Of a stretch of DNA of 64,000 nt, positions 36,697 to 45,838 are shown piece by piece. Under the pieces are notes generated by a model. It made no database searches, was not told where the DNA came from, and saw only the letters and a program-made list of their open reading frames with translations. The stretch comes from Streptococcus plurextorum DSM 22810 (GTDB taxonomy: Bacteria > Bacillota > Bacilli > Lactobacillales > Streptococcaceae), in assembly GCF_000423745.1 (NCBI RefSeq), contig NZ_AUIO01000004.1, positions 107,870 through 171,869 of the forward strand, in the 5' to 3' direction. Position numbers and translations under genes: made by a program. Each line of letters opens with the position of its first letter. Position 1 is the stretch's first letter.

Positions 36697-37983
36697 GTGA
36701 AAAAACTATTGGCTTTTTTAGTCACCGTTTCATGTCTTGTGTCGTCGATGATGGTTAAAGCAGAAGATATTATGGATATTACACGTGCTGCGGGTTACGA
36801 GGTCTACGATATCAATCGCCCAAAATCGTCAATTGTTATTGATGGTAAGACTGGTGCGATTTTATGGCAAGATAATATTGATGCTGTTAGGGACCCAGCT
36901 AGTATGAGCAAGATGATGACCTTGTATCTGGTTTACGAAGCTATAGCTGAGGGGAAACTCACAGAAGATACGGTCATTCGAGCTACAGCAAGCGATCAAG
37001 CTATTGCAGGGATTTATGCCATTTCTAATAATAAAATTGTAGCTGGAGTGGACTACACCGTCAGTGAGTTAATTACTATGACTGCTGTGCCTTCTTCAAA
37101 TGTTACAACGGTTATGCTGGCAAACCACCTATCAGATGGCGATCCAGATGCTTTTTTAGATTTGATGAATGCCAAGGCTCAAGAACTAGGGATGACAAAT
37201 ACCAAGTGGTTTAATGCGAGTGGAGCTGTAGCAGTCGCATTTGGAGGTTATTATACGCCAAAACGCTACGATAATGAGGCGACAAACCAGACGACGGCCA
37301 GAGACATGTCCATTTTGGCCTACCACTTTGTCAAAAATTATCCAGGCATTCTAGAGCATACAAGATACCCTCAGATCACCGTTAAAGCTGGAACACCATA
37401 TGAGGAAACCTTTGAAACTTATAATTACTCCTTGCCAGGAACAACATATGGTATTGAGGGAGTGACAGGGTTGAAGACAGGTTCTAGTCCAAGTGCTGCC
37501 TTTAATTATATGGCAACGGTTGATCGTGGCGGCCAACAAGTCATCGCAGTTGTTATGGGAGTGGGCGATTGGTCAGATCCCAACGGCGAATATTACCGTC
37601 ATCCTTTTGGAAATGCTTTGATTGAGAAAGCCTACGCAGAATACGACTACCGCCTATTACTCAAAGCAGGTCAGGAGAAAATTGACGGGGTCTCTTACGA
37701 GCTTAGTCAAGACTTCTATGGCACTGTTAAAAAAGGCGACAGTCCGAGTTATCAAGTAGAGGCTGAACAATTGACAGTGAACAATGGTCTAGAAAGTGTC
37801 AGCCCACAAATCACAGCCAGTCAAACGGTCCTCAAAGTGGAAAATCCAGTTGTAGCAACCGTTAAAAGTCTCCTACCTAAGGACTCAAAAACAGGTGAGT
37901 ACCATCTGGGCATCCTTTTAATCCCCTTAGGGTTGATTCTTTTGGCAATTATCCTCTACGAGGTCAAAGGCCGTAAAAAATAA
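36697..37983 (+). CDS. dacA: D-alanyl-D-alanine carboxypeptidase (PBP3 type)
   Basis: Low-molecular-weight penicillin-binding protein that trims the terminal D-Ala from peptidoglycan stem peptides; 428 residues. A signal peptide (to about residue 24, ending VKA) precedes the S11 peptidase domain with SxxK in ASMSKMMTLYL, SSN in VPSSNVTT and KTG in GLKTGSSPSA. A beta-rich domain and a C-terminal membrane helix (HLGILLIPLGLILLAIILYE) with a basic tail follow. I choose GTG at 36697, six bases after GAGG; an upstream TTG at 36685 is less likely. Confidence 0.93.
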   Translation: MKKLLAFLVTVSCLVSSMMVKAEDIMDITRAAGYEVYDINRPKSSIVIDGKTGAILWQDNIDAVRDPASMSKMMTLYLVYEAIAEGKLTEDTVIRATASDQAIAGIYAISNNKIVAGVDYTVSELITMTAVPSSNVTTVMLANHLSDGDPDAFLDLMNAKAQELGMTNTKWFNASGAVAVAFGGYYTPKRYDNEATNQTTARDMSILAYHFVKNYPGILEHTRYPQITVKAGTPYEETFETYNYSLPGTTYGIEGVTGLKTGSSPSAAFNYMATVDRGGQQVIAVVMGVGDWSDPNGEYYRHPFGNALIEKAYAEYDYRLLLKAGQEKIDGVSYELSQDFYGTVKKGDSPSYQVEAEQLTVNNGLESVSPQITASQTVLKVENPVVATVKSLLPKDSKTGEYHLGILLIPLGLILLAIILYEVKGRKK

Positions 37984-38091
37984 AAGGCTAGGACAATGAT
38001 GTCCTAGTCTCTTATTTTAAAAACCATGTCTAACTAATCTCCAGTCAAGGATTCAGTGGGAGGACAATGGCAGATGTTTTATCCGTCTCTA

Positions 38092-38583
38092 TCACCTAAA
38101 AAATGTCGTGAAAAGTCTTTTTTGCCAAGGAACAATAGCTTTTGTCGCTAGAAAATCTTTCAAGTCATCTTTTTTAACCCAACGGAAATCAACAGTTTCC
38201 CCTTTTTGTAGCCTAATAGCTGCTTTCTCAGCATCGACTCGACAATAATAGCGGTAGAACAAACAAGCATCCTGAGGATCAGCTATTTTTTCCAAAAGTT
38301 CAAAATGAGTAGCGATGATACCAGTTTCTTCAAACAATTCACGTTGGATAGCTTCGGTGGGACTTTCCCCAAAAAGAGCAGACCCTCCAGCTGTTATTTC
38401 CCAATAGTTAGGATAAGAGGACTTGCGACTGTCTCTCTTCATAAAAAGAAAGCTCCCGTCGTAGTGTTGCACCACAACTTCGACGACCAAGTGATAGAGT
38501 CCACTGGGAATTGCTTCCCCGCGGATCAACATGTCAACCGTCATTGTGCCATCAGCCAAATATGCGTTCCATTTCTCTAGCAT
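38092..38583 (-). CDS. NUDIX hydrolase
   Basis: 163 residues with a complete Nudix box, G-x5-E-x7-REL-x-EE-x-GI, in the segment GGSALFGESPTEAIQREL then FEETGI. The N-terminus (MLEKWNAYLADGTMT) and the gene length resemble IDI/YfcD-like Nudix proteins. The substrate is not deducible. The adjacent YueI-like gene is on the same strand 13 bases upstream, so they are probably co-transcribed. Confidence 0.88.
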   Translation of the reverse strand: MLEKWNAYLADGTMTVDMLIRGEAIPSGLYHLVVEVVVQHYDGSFLFMKRDSRKSSYPNYWEITAGGSALFGESPTEAIQRELFEETGIIATHFELLEKIADPQDACLFYRYYCRVDAEKAAIRLQKGETVDFRWVKKDDLKDFLATKAIVPWQKRLFTTFFR

Positions 38584-38596
38584 TTTTTCTCCTTAC

Positions 38597-39031
38597 TTAT
38601 CCAAACCATTTCTGCCAGAAAGATTTCTTTTCAATGGTGCTGTTTTCTTTTTTGGGTAATAGCAGAGCTAATTCTTTTCTTCCTTCAGCAATCGCATGAT
38701 CAGTATGGAGCACAAGGGCATAAGATTCAAAATCTCCATTTTCCTGTACAATAGTAGCAGGAATTTTTTCTGCTTCAGCTAGTTTCATCAAAGACATTTG
38801 CAGATGAATAGGCAATCGTCCGGAAATCTTTAAAAAGAGTGGTTGATATTCCTTTTTAGCCACTGCAAAAAGAGAGGGTATTTCTGAGAGGCTATCAGGA
38901 CTTAGGTCACTCAGCTCTGCTGAGAGAACCATGCGTTCTTCAAAGGTCCCCAAACAACGTCTTTGTTGGTCGGGATCAAGTCGATGTTCACCACTAGCTT
39001 TGGATAATATCGTTTTTTCAAGTGTATTCAT
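38597..39031 (-). CDS. YueI-like DUF1694 protein
   Basis: 144 residues. The pattern GEHRLDPDQQRRCLGTFEERMVLSA near the N-terminus and the LxIsGxlP-type centre match the DUF1694/YueI family of Firmicutes, which has no known function. The gene is divergent from eno and upstream of the NUDIX gene. Confidence 0.8.
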   Translation of the reverse strand: MNTLEKTILSKASGEHRLDPDQQRRCLGTFEERMVLSAELSDLSPDSLSEIPSLFAVAKKEYQPLFLKISGRLPIHLQMSLMKLAEAEKIPATIVQENGDFESYALVLHTDHAIAEGRKELALLLPKKENSTIEKKSFWQKWFG

Positions 39032-39120
39032 AGCAATCTCCTTGCCTCTATTATAGCAAAAGTTCTCTTAGGGAAGGATTTTTCTTTGCTAAAAGTCTCA
39101 CATTGTGATATCATAGATAA

Positions 39121-40461
<1,341 letters not shown>

Positions 40462-40498
40462 TCTCTTTACGGGGTTAAGGGCTGTAAAGCCTTGATAT

Positions 40499-40534
40499 TA
40501 AGCACTTTGGGGCATCATCCCAAGGTGCTTTTTT
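40499..40534 (+). terminator. Terminator after eno, inside the element
   Basis: A hairpin (AAGCAC-T-TTGGG with CCCAA-G-GTGCTT) and T-run lie just inside the left boundary. The element thereby supplies eno with a new terminator in place of the original one now at 51488-51510. Confidence 0.8.
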
Positions 40535-40541
40535 AGAATTT

Positions 40542-40560
40542 ACTACCCTTTGTACTACCC
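40542..40560 (+). repeat. Candidate integrase arm sites (ACTACCC pair)
   Basis: ACTACCC occurs at 40542-40548 and 40554-40560, again at 51365-51371 near the right end, and inverted at 46841-46847. Placement near both ends suits arm-type integrase sites. This is inference from position only. Confidence 0.35.
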
Positions 40561-40609
40561 CTAGTGAAAATTAGGTATAGTAAGAGGGTAACCCAAAATG
40601 GGGCAACCC

Positions 40610-41773
40610 TTATAAACTATTGATTGCTGTTTCATAATTTGTGACAGCTTTTTTTGCGTTTTCTTGGTTAGTGTGCCAATAAACATTTTCAGTCATCATT
40701 AAGTTAGAGTGCCCTAGTCTGTATTGTACATCTTTGGGGCTAGCTTGAGCGTAGAGCATCATAGTAGTATGTGTGTGACGGAAACCATGAAATGATACAT
40801 TAGTCACGCCAGCAGCCTTAAAATGCTTATTTAGGCGCTTTCTCAAATTACAAGCATAAGCATACTTTTCTGTAAATACAGAGAATACAACCGTTTCAGA
40901 CCGCCCTAGTTGCCATGATTGCACTTGTTGACGGTTCTTGTATTGCTTGAGCATAAGTAACGTAGCATTGTCTATTGGTATATCACGATAACCAGCGCTT
41001 GATTTAGGCGAGTTTATCTCTTGGAATCTGTTGAGTGTCTTGTTAATGCTGATAATACCATTGTCTAGATCAATATCAGACCATTCAAGAGCTAGAGCCT
41101 CACCGATACGGCAACCAGTAGCTAACAAAGTCTTGTATAGGACAACATCAAACAAGTTTTCATAGTTTGATTGGTCTAAGGTATCGAGATAATCAAGAAA
41201 TTGTTTTAGTTCTTTGTTGTCCAGATATTTTACAGTAGCTTTTTCTTTTTGTTGCTTACGTGGCACTATAACATCATTAGCTGGGTTATATGTTATCACT
41301 TGTAGAGACACACCGTATTTCAAAATACGCTTATTCATATTATGGAGCAAGGAGTAGTTAGCAAACGCCCCTTTTTGCCCTGTATTAGCCTTGTCAGCCC
41401 ATTTGTTTACTTGTTGTTGGATAATAGGCGTAGTGAGTTTAGATAGCTTGTAATCGCCAAACACAGGCAATAGATGCACCCTAACCAATCCCTCCATAGA
41501 TTGGCGAGTATTTGGCTTAACTGTATTTTTGTAACTATCCCACCAAACTTTTACAAGCTCCTCATATGTTGTAATTGTCGGCTTGGCTTTAACTGTATAG
41601 CCATTAGCAGCAAAAGCATTGATAGCATCACGCGCTTTTACTCTAACCTCCTTTTTAGTGGTTGCTGTAACAGTTGTGCGGGATTTTTTTCCTGTTAGTT
41701 GGTCAACGCCTAGATAAACACTAGCATAGTAAACTTTTTGACCATTCTTTAGAAATTTTTCTTTGATATTCAT
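40610..41773 (-). CDS. int: Tyrosine recombinase integrase of the island
   Basis: Site-specific recombinase of 387 residues that should integrate and excise the element at the eno site. An N-terminal arm-binding domain (about 1-60) is followed by a SAM-like core-binding domain (about 70-170). The catalytic set is complete: Arg222 in ATGCRIGEAL, His329 and Arg332 in HGFRH, His355 in LGHSN and the nucleophile Tyr365 in ENVYWH. The ATG at 41773 is preceded by AAAGG. Confidence 0.95.
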   Translation of the reverse strand: MNIKEKFLKNGQKVYYASVYLGVDQLTGKKSRTTVTATTKKEVRVKARDAINAFAANGYTVKAKPTITTYEELVKVWWDSYKNTVKPNTRQSMEGLVRVHLLPVFGDYKLSKLTTPIIQQQVNKWADKANTGQKGAFANYSLLHNMNKRILKYGVSLQVITYNPANDVIVPRKQQKEKATVKYLDNKELKQFLDYLDTLDQSNYENLFDVVLYKTLLATGCRIGEALALEWSDIDLDNGIISINKTLNRFQEINSPKSSAGYRDIPIDNATLLMLKQYKNRQQVQSWQLGRSETVVFSVFTEKYAYACNLRKRLNKHFKAAGVTNVSFHGFRHTHTTMMLYAQASPKDVQYRLGHSNLMMTENVYWHTNQENAKKAVTNYETAINSL

Positions 41774-41800
41774 GTATTCGTACCTTTCTTTCCATCAGCA

Positions 41801-41830
41801 GGCAAGGCGCGTGGTTTTGTTAGGTATTTA
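41801..41830 (+). repeat. 30-bp direct repeat, copy 1
   Basis: Starts GGCAAGGCGCGTGG and is identical over 30 bases to 43157-43186. This copy lies between int and the CI-like gene. The two copies flank the repressor switch in the same orientation although the local transcripts run in opposite directions, so it is probably a DNA site, not an mRNA element. Confidence 0.8.
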
Positions 41831-41847
41831 TACACGAAAAGACTTGA

Positions 41848-42696
41848 TTAGTTTTTATCGATTTTAATGGTTTTATGCTTTATTAGCTGATTTTCTAAGA
41901 TATTTACGGTATAACCAGAAATATCTATGTTTTCTAAGAGAAATCCCATTTTTAGTATTTGTTCTAATATTTTAGGTACAATCTTAGAACGTTGACGAAT
42001 ATATGTACTAAAAGGGATAACCTCGGATGGTGTAAGATAATCAATATTTTGTAAAGACGAATTAGGAATATCATTTCCAAAGAAATTGAAAAATCTTTGT
42101 GTACTTATATCGTCAAGATACAAAGTTTTTGTTGGCTCGTTAAGTATAGCCAATAATGCGGTATATAGTTTTTTTTCTTGGTAGGTCAGTCTATACCCAA
42201 AATAAAAATATTCCCTGTTTCTAACTCCTCCGAAAAGAGAATAGTCAAAGTTAGATAAGTCATTTTTTAGTATATTTCCTTGTAAATCTATTGATTGTTC
42301 GATAGCTAATTTAATAAATTTTTTGATCGTTTCGTCTGAAATTTGATAATCAACTTTAGAAATGGTATTTTTAGCAATCTCTAACGCTTTATCTGTTATA
42401 TTATCGTGTAAGGAATTGTACTCGTCGTAGTTTTCCATACTCTTTGGAGCAAGCTCCATTATTTTTAAGTGTAGATAAGTATAATAGTCACCGTATAGTA
42501 GTTCTTCAACACTTATTTTTCCAATATATGAAATTTTTAGTAAGTTATCTTTGTTAGGTAGATTACGACCTTTCTCCCAGTTGTTTACCGTACCTTTGCT
42601 GGTATTAAATCTTTCTCCAAATTTATCCATAGATTCACCTAAACTCAATCGGATATTTTGGATACGTTCACCAACAAGTTTGTTATTTATCTCCAT
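41848..42696 (-). CDS. CI/Stl-like repressor of the island
   Basis: 282 residues with an N-terminal XRE-type HTH (about 8-65: GERIQNIRLSLGESMDKFGERFN, then SKGTVNNWEKGRNLPNKDN). The long C-terminal part is not a LexA/CI peptidase and I do not recognise it. In PICIs such repressors keep the island silent until a helper-phage protein binds them, and the C-terminal part is the usual contact region. It is divergent from the Cro-like gene over a shared operator. GGAGGG precedes its ATG. Confidence 0.8.
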   Translation of the reverse strand: MEINNKLVGERIQNIRLSLGESMDKFGERFNTSKGTVNNWEKGRNLPNKDNLLKISYIGKISVEELLYGDYYTYLHLKIMELAPKSMENYDEYNSLHDNITDKALEIAKNTISKVDYQISDETIKKFIKLAIEQSIDLQGNILKNDLSNFDYSLFGGVRNREYFYFGYRLTYQEKKLYTALLAILNEPTKTLYLDDISTQRFFNFFGNDIPNSSLQNIDYLTPSEVIPFSTYIRQRSKIVPKILEQILKMGFLLENIDISGYTVNILENQLIKHKTIKIDKN

Positions 42697-42737
42697 GCCA
42701 TCCCTCCTTGTAATTATATAATAAACTTTTTTTTGAA

Positions 42738-42783
42738 AAAAGTAAACAAAAGTATTGACTTAATAAAAACAAAGTTTTATAAT
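42738..42783. promoter_or_regulatory. Divergent repressor/Cro promoters with shared operator
   Basis: Rightward promoter: TTGACT (42755-42760), 17 bases, TATAAT (42778-42783). Leftward promoter on the minus strand: TTTACT, 17 bases, TATTAT. The 15-base sequence AAAAGTAAACAAAAG (42738-42752) covers the leftward -35 and abuts the rightward -35. It recurs exactly at 43034-43048 just after the Cro-like gene, and a half-site (CAAAAGTAAA) lies at 42793-42802. These are the probable operators. Confidence 0.65.
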
Positions 42784-42814
42784 TATGGTATTCAAAAGTA
42801 AAGGAGGGTGAAAC

Positions 42815-43021
42815 ATGATTTGTACTAACAAGGTTAGAGGTTACAGAAATATGCTGGGTTTAACACAAGAAAGACTCGGAAAAGAGCTTGGTATATCTAA
42901 GCAAAGTTACCATAACAAGGAAAGTGGGAAAACACAGTTTTCAGATTCAGAAAAAATCAAAATTAAAAATCTATTGTTACCTATGTTCCCAAACATCACG
43001 TTGGAAGATATATTTTTTTGA
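42815..43021 (+). CDS. Cro-like HTH protein
   Basis: 68 residues, nearly all one XRE-type HTH (KVRGYRNMLGLTQERLGKELGISKQSYHNKESGK). It is the first rightward gene of the island, behind AAAGGAGGG, and faces the CI-like repressor. It probably counters that repressor and starts the early genes. Confidence 0.85.
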   Translation: MICTNKVRGYRNMLGLTQERLGKELGISKQSYHNKESGKTQFSDSEKIKIKNLLLPMFPNITLEDIFF

Positions 43022-43033
43022 ATAAAGGTATGC

Positions 43034-43048
43034 AAAAGTAAACAAAAG
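43034..43048 (+). promoter_or_regulatory. Second copy of the repressor operator
   Basis: Exact copy of AAAAGTAAACAAAAG found at 42738-42752, placed 13 bases after the Cro-like stop codon. It allows looping or separate control of the downstream genes. Confidence 0.5.
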
Positions 43049-43090
43049 CCGTTTGGAAAAACAATCTAGGCTATAAGGCTAACAGTACAA

Positions 43091-43128
43091 AAAAGCCATG
43101 TACAGGCGACCAAACCAACGTACATGGC
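43091..43128 (-). terminator. Minus-strand terminator-like hairpin
   Basis: GCCATGTAC (43095-43103) pairs with GTACATGGC (43120-43128). On the minus strand the stem is followed by six T, so it would stop leftward transcription heading into the switch region. No leftward gene is visible to its right. Confidence 0.5.
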
Positions 43129-43156
43129 TAAGGAAAAATAACAAAACTCAAGCAAA

Positions 43157-43186
43157 GGCAAGGCGCGTGGTTTTGTTAGGTATTTA
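43157..43186 (+). repeat. 30-bp direct repeat, copy 2
   Basis: Identical to 41801-41830. It lies in the 237-base gap between the Cro-like gene and the next gene. Its GTTTTGTT (43170-43177) can also pair with AACAAAAC at 43140-43147, which is not conserved at copy 1. Confidence 0.8.
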
Positions 43187-43258
43187 GTAAGAGTGAAAAA
43201 ATCGCCCTTATAAAATATATCACTTTAATTTTACCAAAAACAAAGGAGAAAATCAAAA

Positions 43259-43675
43259 ATGACTAAAAAACAAACTAGAGTAACTTTATTAGATTTTGCT
43301 GAAAAAATCCATCTAGTAGAGGGAAAAACATTAGCAGAGTTGACCAATATACTAGGTTTCAAAAGCAAAGACACCACTAAAGGTGGGTTAGCTTATTGGA
43401 AAAGAAATGGAAAAATCAATTATAAATGCCAAGGGGGAATTTATAGTAATTTTGAACTTATTGACCTAGAGGTAAAAGGTACGATTAACGAAAGAAAAAA
43501 TATCACAATAGGGCGAAAGCTAAAAGCTGAAATTTATTTTAAACAGGTAACGGAGATTGAATTGATTATGGCAACACCAGCTATCAGCGTAAAAGATAAA
43601 TTAAAAGCTATCGAGTTACAGCAAAAAGCATTACAGAAATTGTCAGATGATATGATGGCAGAACTAACAAATTAA
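43259..43675 (+). CDS. Hypothetical early protein of the island
   Basis: 138 residues behind AAAGGAG. The N-terminal third (LLDFAEKIHLVEGKTLAELTN, then YWKRNGKINY) looks like a small wHTH or replication-associated domain; the C-terminal third is helical (VKDKLKAIELQQKALQKL). I do not recognise the family. It starts the rightward early gene run. Confidence 0.6.
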   Translation: MTKKQTRVTLLDFAEKIHLVEGKTLAELTNILGFKSKDTTKGGLAYWKRNGKINYKCQGGIYSNFELIDLEVKGTINERKNITIGRKLKAEIYFKQVTEIELIMATPAISVKDKLKAIELQQKALQKLSDDMMAELTN

Positions 43676-43696
43676 GTATAAAGGAGAAAATCAAAA

Positions 43697-43972
43697 ATGG
43701 GATTAAGCACACGAAACATTAAACAGCAGGGCAACCAGATTGCTGAGTTGCTCCCACGTATTGAAATTATCCAACAACTAAGCAATGCTTTATTACTTGC
43801 TGATAATGCTGGAGCAGATAGCACTGTTTTACATTATCAAACAAAACAAGCATTTAGCGTTATTTTTGAAATGACTGAACAGCTATATATAGACTTGGAT
43901 TTAATTGCTTATAAATTGATAAATTGTGATGATGATAAAGAATTGGAGGCTATTAGACAACATGAACGCTAA
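43697..43972 (+). CDS. Hypothetical small protein
   Basis: 91 residues, predicted helical, acidic C-terminus (NCDDDKELEAIRQHER). It begins 21 bases after the previous gene with AAAGGAG at 43680-43686. Not recognised. Confidence 0.6.
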   Translation: MGLSTRNIKQQGNQIAELLPRIEIIQQLSNALLLADNAGADSTVLHYQTKQAFSVIFEMTEQLYIDLDLIAYKLINCDDDKELEAIRQHER

Positions 43973-44165
43973 GATTTTAAGTAACTACGAATTGTTATGC
44001 ACAGAGCTAGTAAATGTTATCAGCACTTTAGAGATAGCTAGCGGCGATATTGAACCAGGCAAGGCAACAGCCCTTGTAACAGTAGCAACTAATGGGTTAA
44101 AGCATCTTGTTTCAGAACACACAGGATTATCAGATAGTTTTTTCAAGGAGTATGGCAATGAATGA
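43962..44165 (+). CDS. Hypothetical small protein
   Basis: 67 residues from the ATG at 43962, overlapping the preceding gene by 11 bases, with GGAGG at 43945-43949. Mostly helical (NYELLCTELVNVISTLEIASGD). An upstream in-frame start at 43926 is possible but lies deep in the previous gene. Not recognised. Confidence 0.55.
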   Translation: MNAKILSNYELLCTELVNVISTLEIASGDIEPGKATALVTVATNGLKHLVSEHTGLSDSFFKEYGNE

Positions 44166-44349
44166 ATTGATCCCAACATTGACTGAAAGTGTTATTTTGA
44201 TTATTGTTTCCTTGGTTATTCTAATCTTATTATGGCGTCATGAGAGCTATATAGAGCTTGATATTAGCCCACAAACTGAAAACACCACAGACTACGTAAA
44301 AGAGCGCTATGGTGCTTATGTATGGCTTGCTGGTAAGAAATTTAACTAG
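44158..44349 (+). CDS. Small single-pass membrane protein
   Basis: 63 residues with one clear membrane helix (about 11-28, ESVILIIVSLVILILLW) and a charged soluble tail. The ATG at 44158 is 7 bases after AAGGAG (44145-44150) and overlaps the previous stop. Function unknown. Confidence 0.6.
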   Translation: MNELIPTLTESVILIIVSLVILILLWRHESYIELDISPQTENTTDYVKERYGAYVWLAGKKFN

Positions 44350-44359
44350 GAGGGGGAAT

Positions 44360-44626
44360 ATGGCGACATTTTCGGTTGAATTTGAACAAGGCTTATTAGA
44401 TAGGGTTGATAAGTTGGCACAACAAAAACTAGAGCTAGAGAAGAAGTTGCAAAAGAAAACCGGTCTAATCACGGCTAAGGAACTTAAGGATGAGTTGGAT
44501 ATTTCCGGAACAACATTAAAAAATTGGATGGATGTTGGACTTGTATCGTATCAATCCCCCTTTGAAAGCAGCAAGAAACTTTATTTTAAGGTTTCTGATG
44601 TGATTAACTTTCTTACAATACGCTAG
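44360..44626 (+). CDS. MerR-like HTH protein, possible excisionase
   Basis: 88 residues. A coiled-coil N-terminus (about 8-32) is followed by a small wHTH (ITAKELKDELDISGTTLKNWMDVG, then LYFKVSDVINFL) like those of excisionases and DNA-binding helpers. AGGAGGGGG precedes the ATG. Position in the early operon of a PICI fits an Xis/AlpA role, but this is not shown. Confidence 0.55.
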   Translation: MATFSVEFEQGLLDRVDKLAQQKLELEKKLQKKTGLITAKELKDELDISGTTLKNWMDVGLVSYQSPFESSKKLYFKVSDVINFLTIR

Positions 44627-44636
44627 GAGGTATATT

Positions 44637-44795
44637 TTGAAAGTATTTACTATTGATGGTGATGCGTGGAGAGGTAAGGCACATTACAGTCCTGCCTTAG
44701 ATGTTGTGTTTATCAGCAATAAAGTGGATAAGCACGCGCGTGATGAATTGATTGAGCGTGTGACGAAATCAAGTAATAGAACGATCTGGAGGTAA
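44637..44795 (+). CDS. Small hypothetical protein (TTG start)
   Basis: 52 residues starting MKVFTIDGDAWRGKAH and ending SSNRTIWR. The TTG at 44637 is 6 bases after AGGAGG (44625-44630), and the following gene's ribosome site lies in its last codons, which supports translation. Not recognised. Confidence 0.55.
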   Translation: MKVFTIDGDAWRGKAHYSPALDVVFISNKVDKHARDELIERVTKSSNRTIWR

Positions 44796-44799
44796 AATT

Positions 44800-45036
44800 G
44801 TGGCTAAAGAACATTACGAAGTAACAAGTGTCTTTCCAGCAGGCTGGATTGTTAACGGAAAGACACTAACAGAACCTATTGAAATGTCAGCAGAAGAACT
44901 AAGAAAATCCGAGGTATATCCGCCTGAAAACAGTTCGGTATATGACATTTTCAAAAAAATAAACGAAGAGAGATGGGAGGAGACGCGGAAAGATGGCAAC
45001 AAGGCGAATGATCAGCAAGGAAGTTGTTATGACTGA
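44800..45036 (+). CDS. Small hypothetical protein
   Basis: 78 residues from GTG at 44800 with GGAGG at 44788-44792. The sequence (VTSVFPAGWIVNGKTL, EMSAEELRKSEVYPP) is not familiar. It overlaps the initiator gene by 44 bases, so the two are coupled. Confidence 0.5.
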   Translation: MAKEHYEVTSVFPAGWIVNGKTLTEPIEMSAEELRKSEVYPPENSSVYDIFKKINEERWEETRKDGNKANDQQGSCYD

Positions 45037-45823
45037 CAACTTTCTAGATTTACCTCCCACTACAAAAGTTTTGTATTTTTTTCTAAACTTAGAGGCAGAT
45101 GATGATGGTTTTGTCGGAAATCCTAAGACTGTTATGAGATTAACTGGAACAACTAAGGATGATATGAAACTTTTAATTGATAGTGAGTATGTGCTATTGT
45201 TTGATACTGGAGTAGTAGTTATAACAGATTGGACAGAGCATAACGCTATCAGAAAAGATAGAAAAAAAGATACTAGATTTACAAAAGAAATGCAACAAAT
45301 AATATTGGTAGACGGTGGGAAATATTTTTGGTTGTCAGATGGTCAACCAAACGACAACCAATCGGCAACCACTAATACACCGAATGGGTGCGTAGGAGAG
45401 GATAGGAGAGGTAAGGATAGTATAGGTAAGGAGAGAGTAGTAGAGGTAGATAAAAATCAAAAACAATCACCTACTTCCCCTCCCTTTAATCAAGACTTTG
45501 TAAATCTCTATAAATCTTTTGAGCAAGAAACAGGTAAAGCTCTATCACCAATACAGATGCAAGAATTGCAGTACATGCTAGAAGATTTTAGCGCTGATGT
45601 TATTCATGAGGCGTTAAGAGAGGCAGTAGGTCAAGGTAAGGCTAATCTTGCTTATATTCAAGCTATTCTCAAGCGATGGAAACAGGACAACCTATTGACA
45701 GTTGAACTTGTTAGAAATAGCAAGGCGGCGCGTGAGGCTAAAAAACAACAGAATAAATCAAAACCAGAGCCTCAAACCCGCGAGGAGTGGTTGGCGAACT
45801 GGTCAGAAGAAAACCCATTTTAG
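44993..45823 (+). CDS. Replication initiator, DnaD-like replisome organizer
   Basis: 276 residues. The N-terminus (EVVMTDNFLDLPPTTKVLYFFL, then DDDGFVGNPKTVMRL) is the winged-helix of phage replisome organizer proteins, and the C-terminal part (EALREAVGQGKANLAYIQAILKRWK) is the DnaD/DnaB_2 domain. It should bind the island origin and, through the DnaC-like protein, load the host helicase. A linker with purine-rich 10-base repeats (about 45393-45450) separates the domains and is an origin candidate. Confidence 0.88.
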   Translation: MATRRMISKEVVMTDNFLDLPPTTKVLYFFLNLEADDDGFVGNPKTVMRLTGTTKDDMKLLIDSEYVLLFDTGVVVITDWTEHNAIRKDRKKDTRFTKEMQQIILVDGGKYFWLSDGQPNDNQSATTNTPNGCVGEDRRGKDSIGKERVVEVDKNQKQSPTSPPFNQDFVNLYKSFEQETGKALSPIQMQELQYMLEDFSADVIHEALREAVGQGKANLAYIQAILKRWKQDNLLTVELVRNSKAAREAKKQQNKSKPEPQTREEWLANWSEENPF

Positions 45824-45838
45824 AAAAAGGAGTTACAC

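Noticed and set aside
42738..42760. The AAAAGTAAACAAAAG site as a cre or competence box
   Set aside because: It lacks the cre CG centre and the cin-box sequence. Its place in the divergent switch and exact recurrence after the Cro-like gene fit a phage-type operator.
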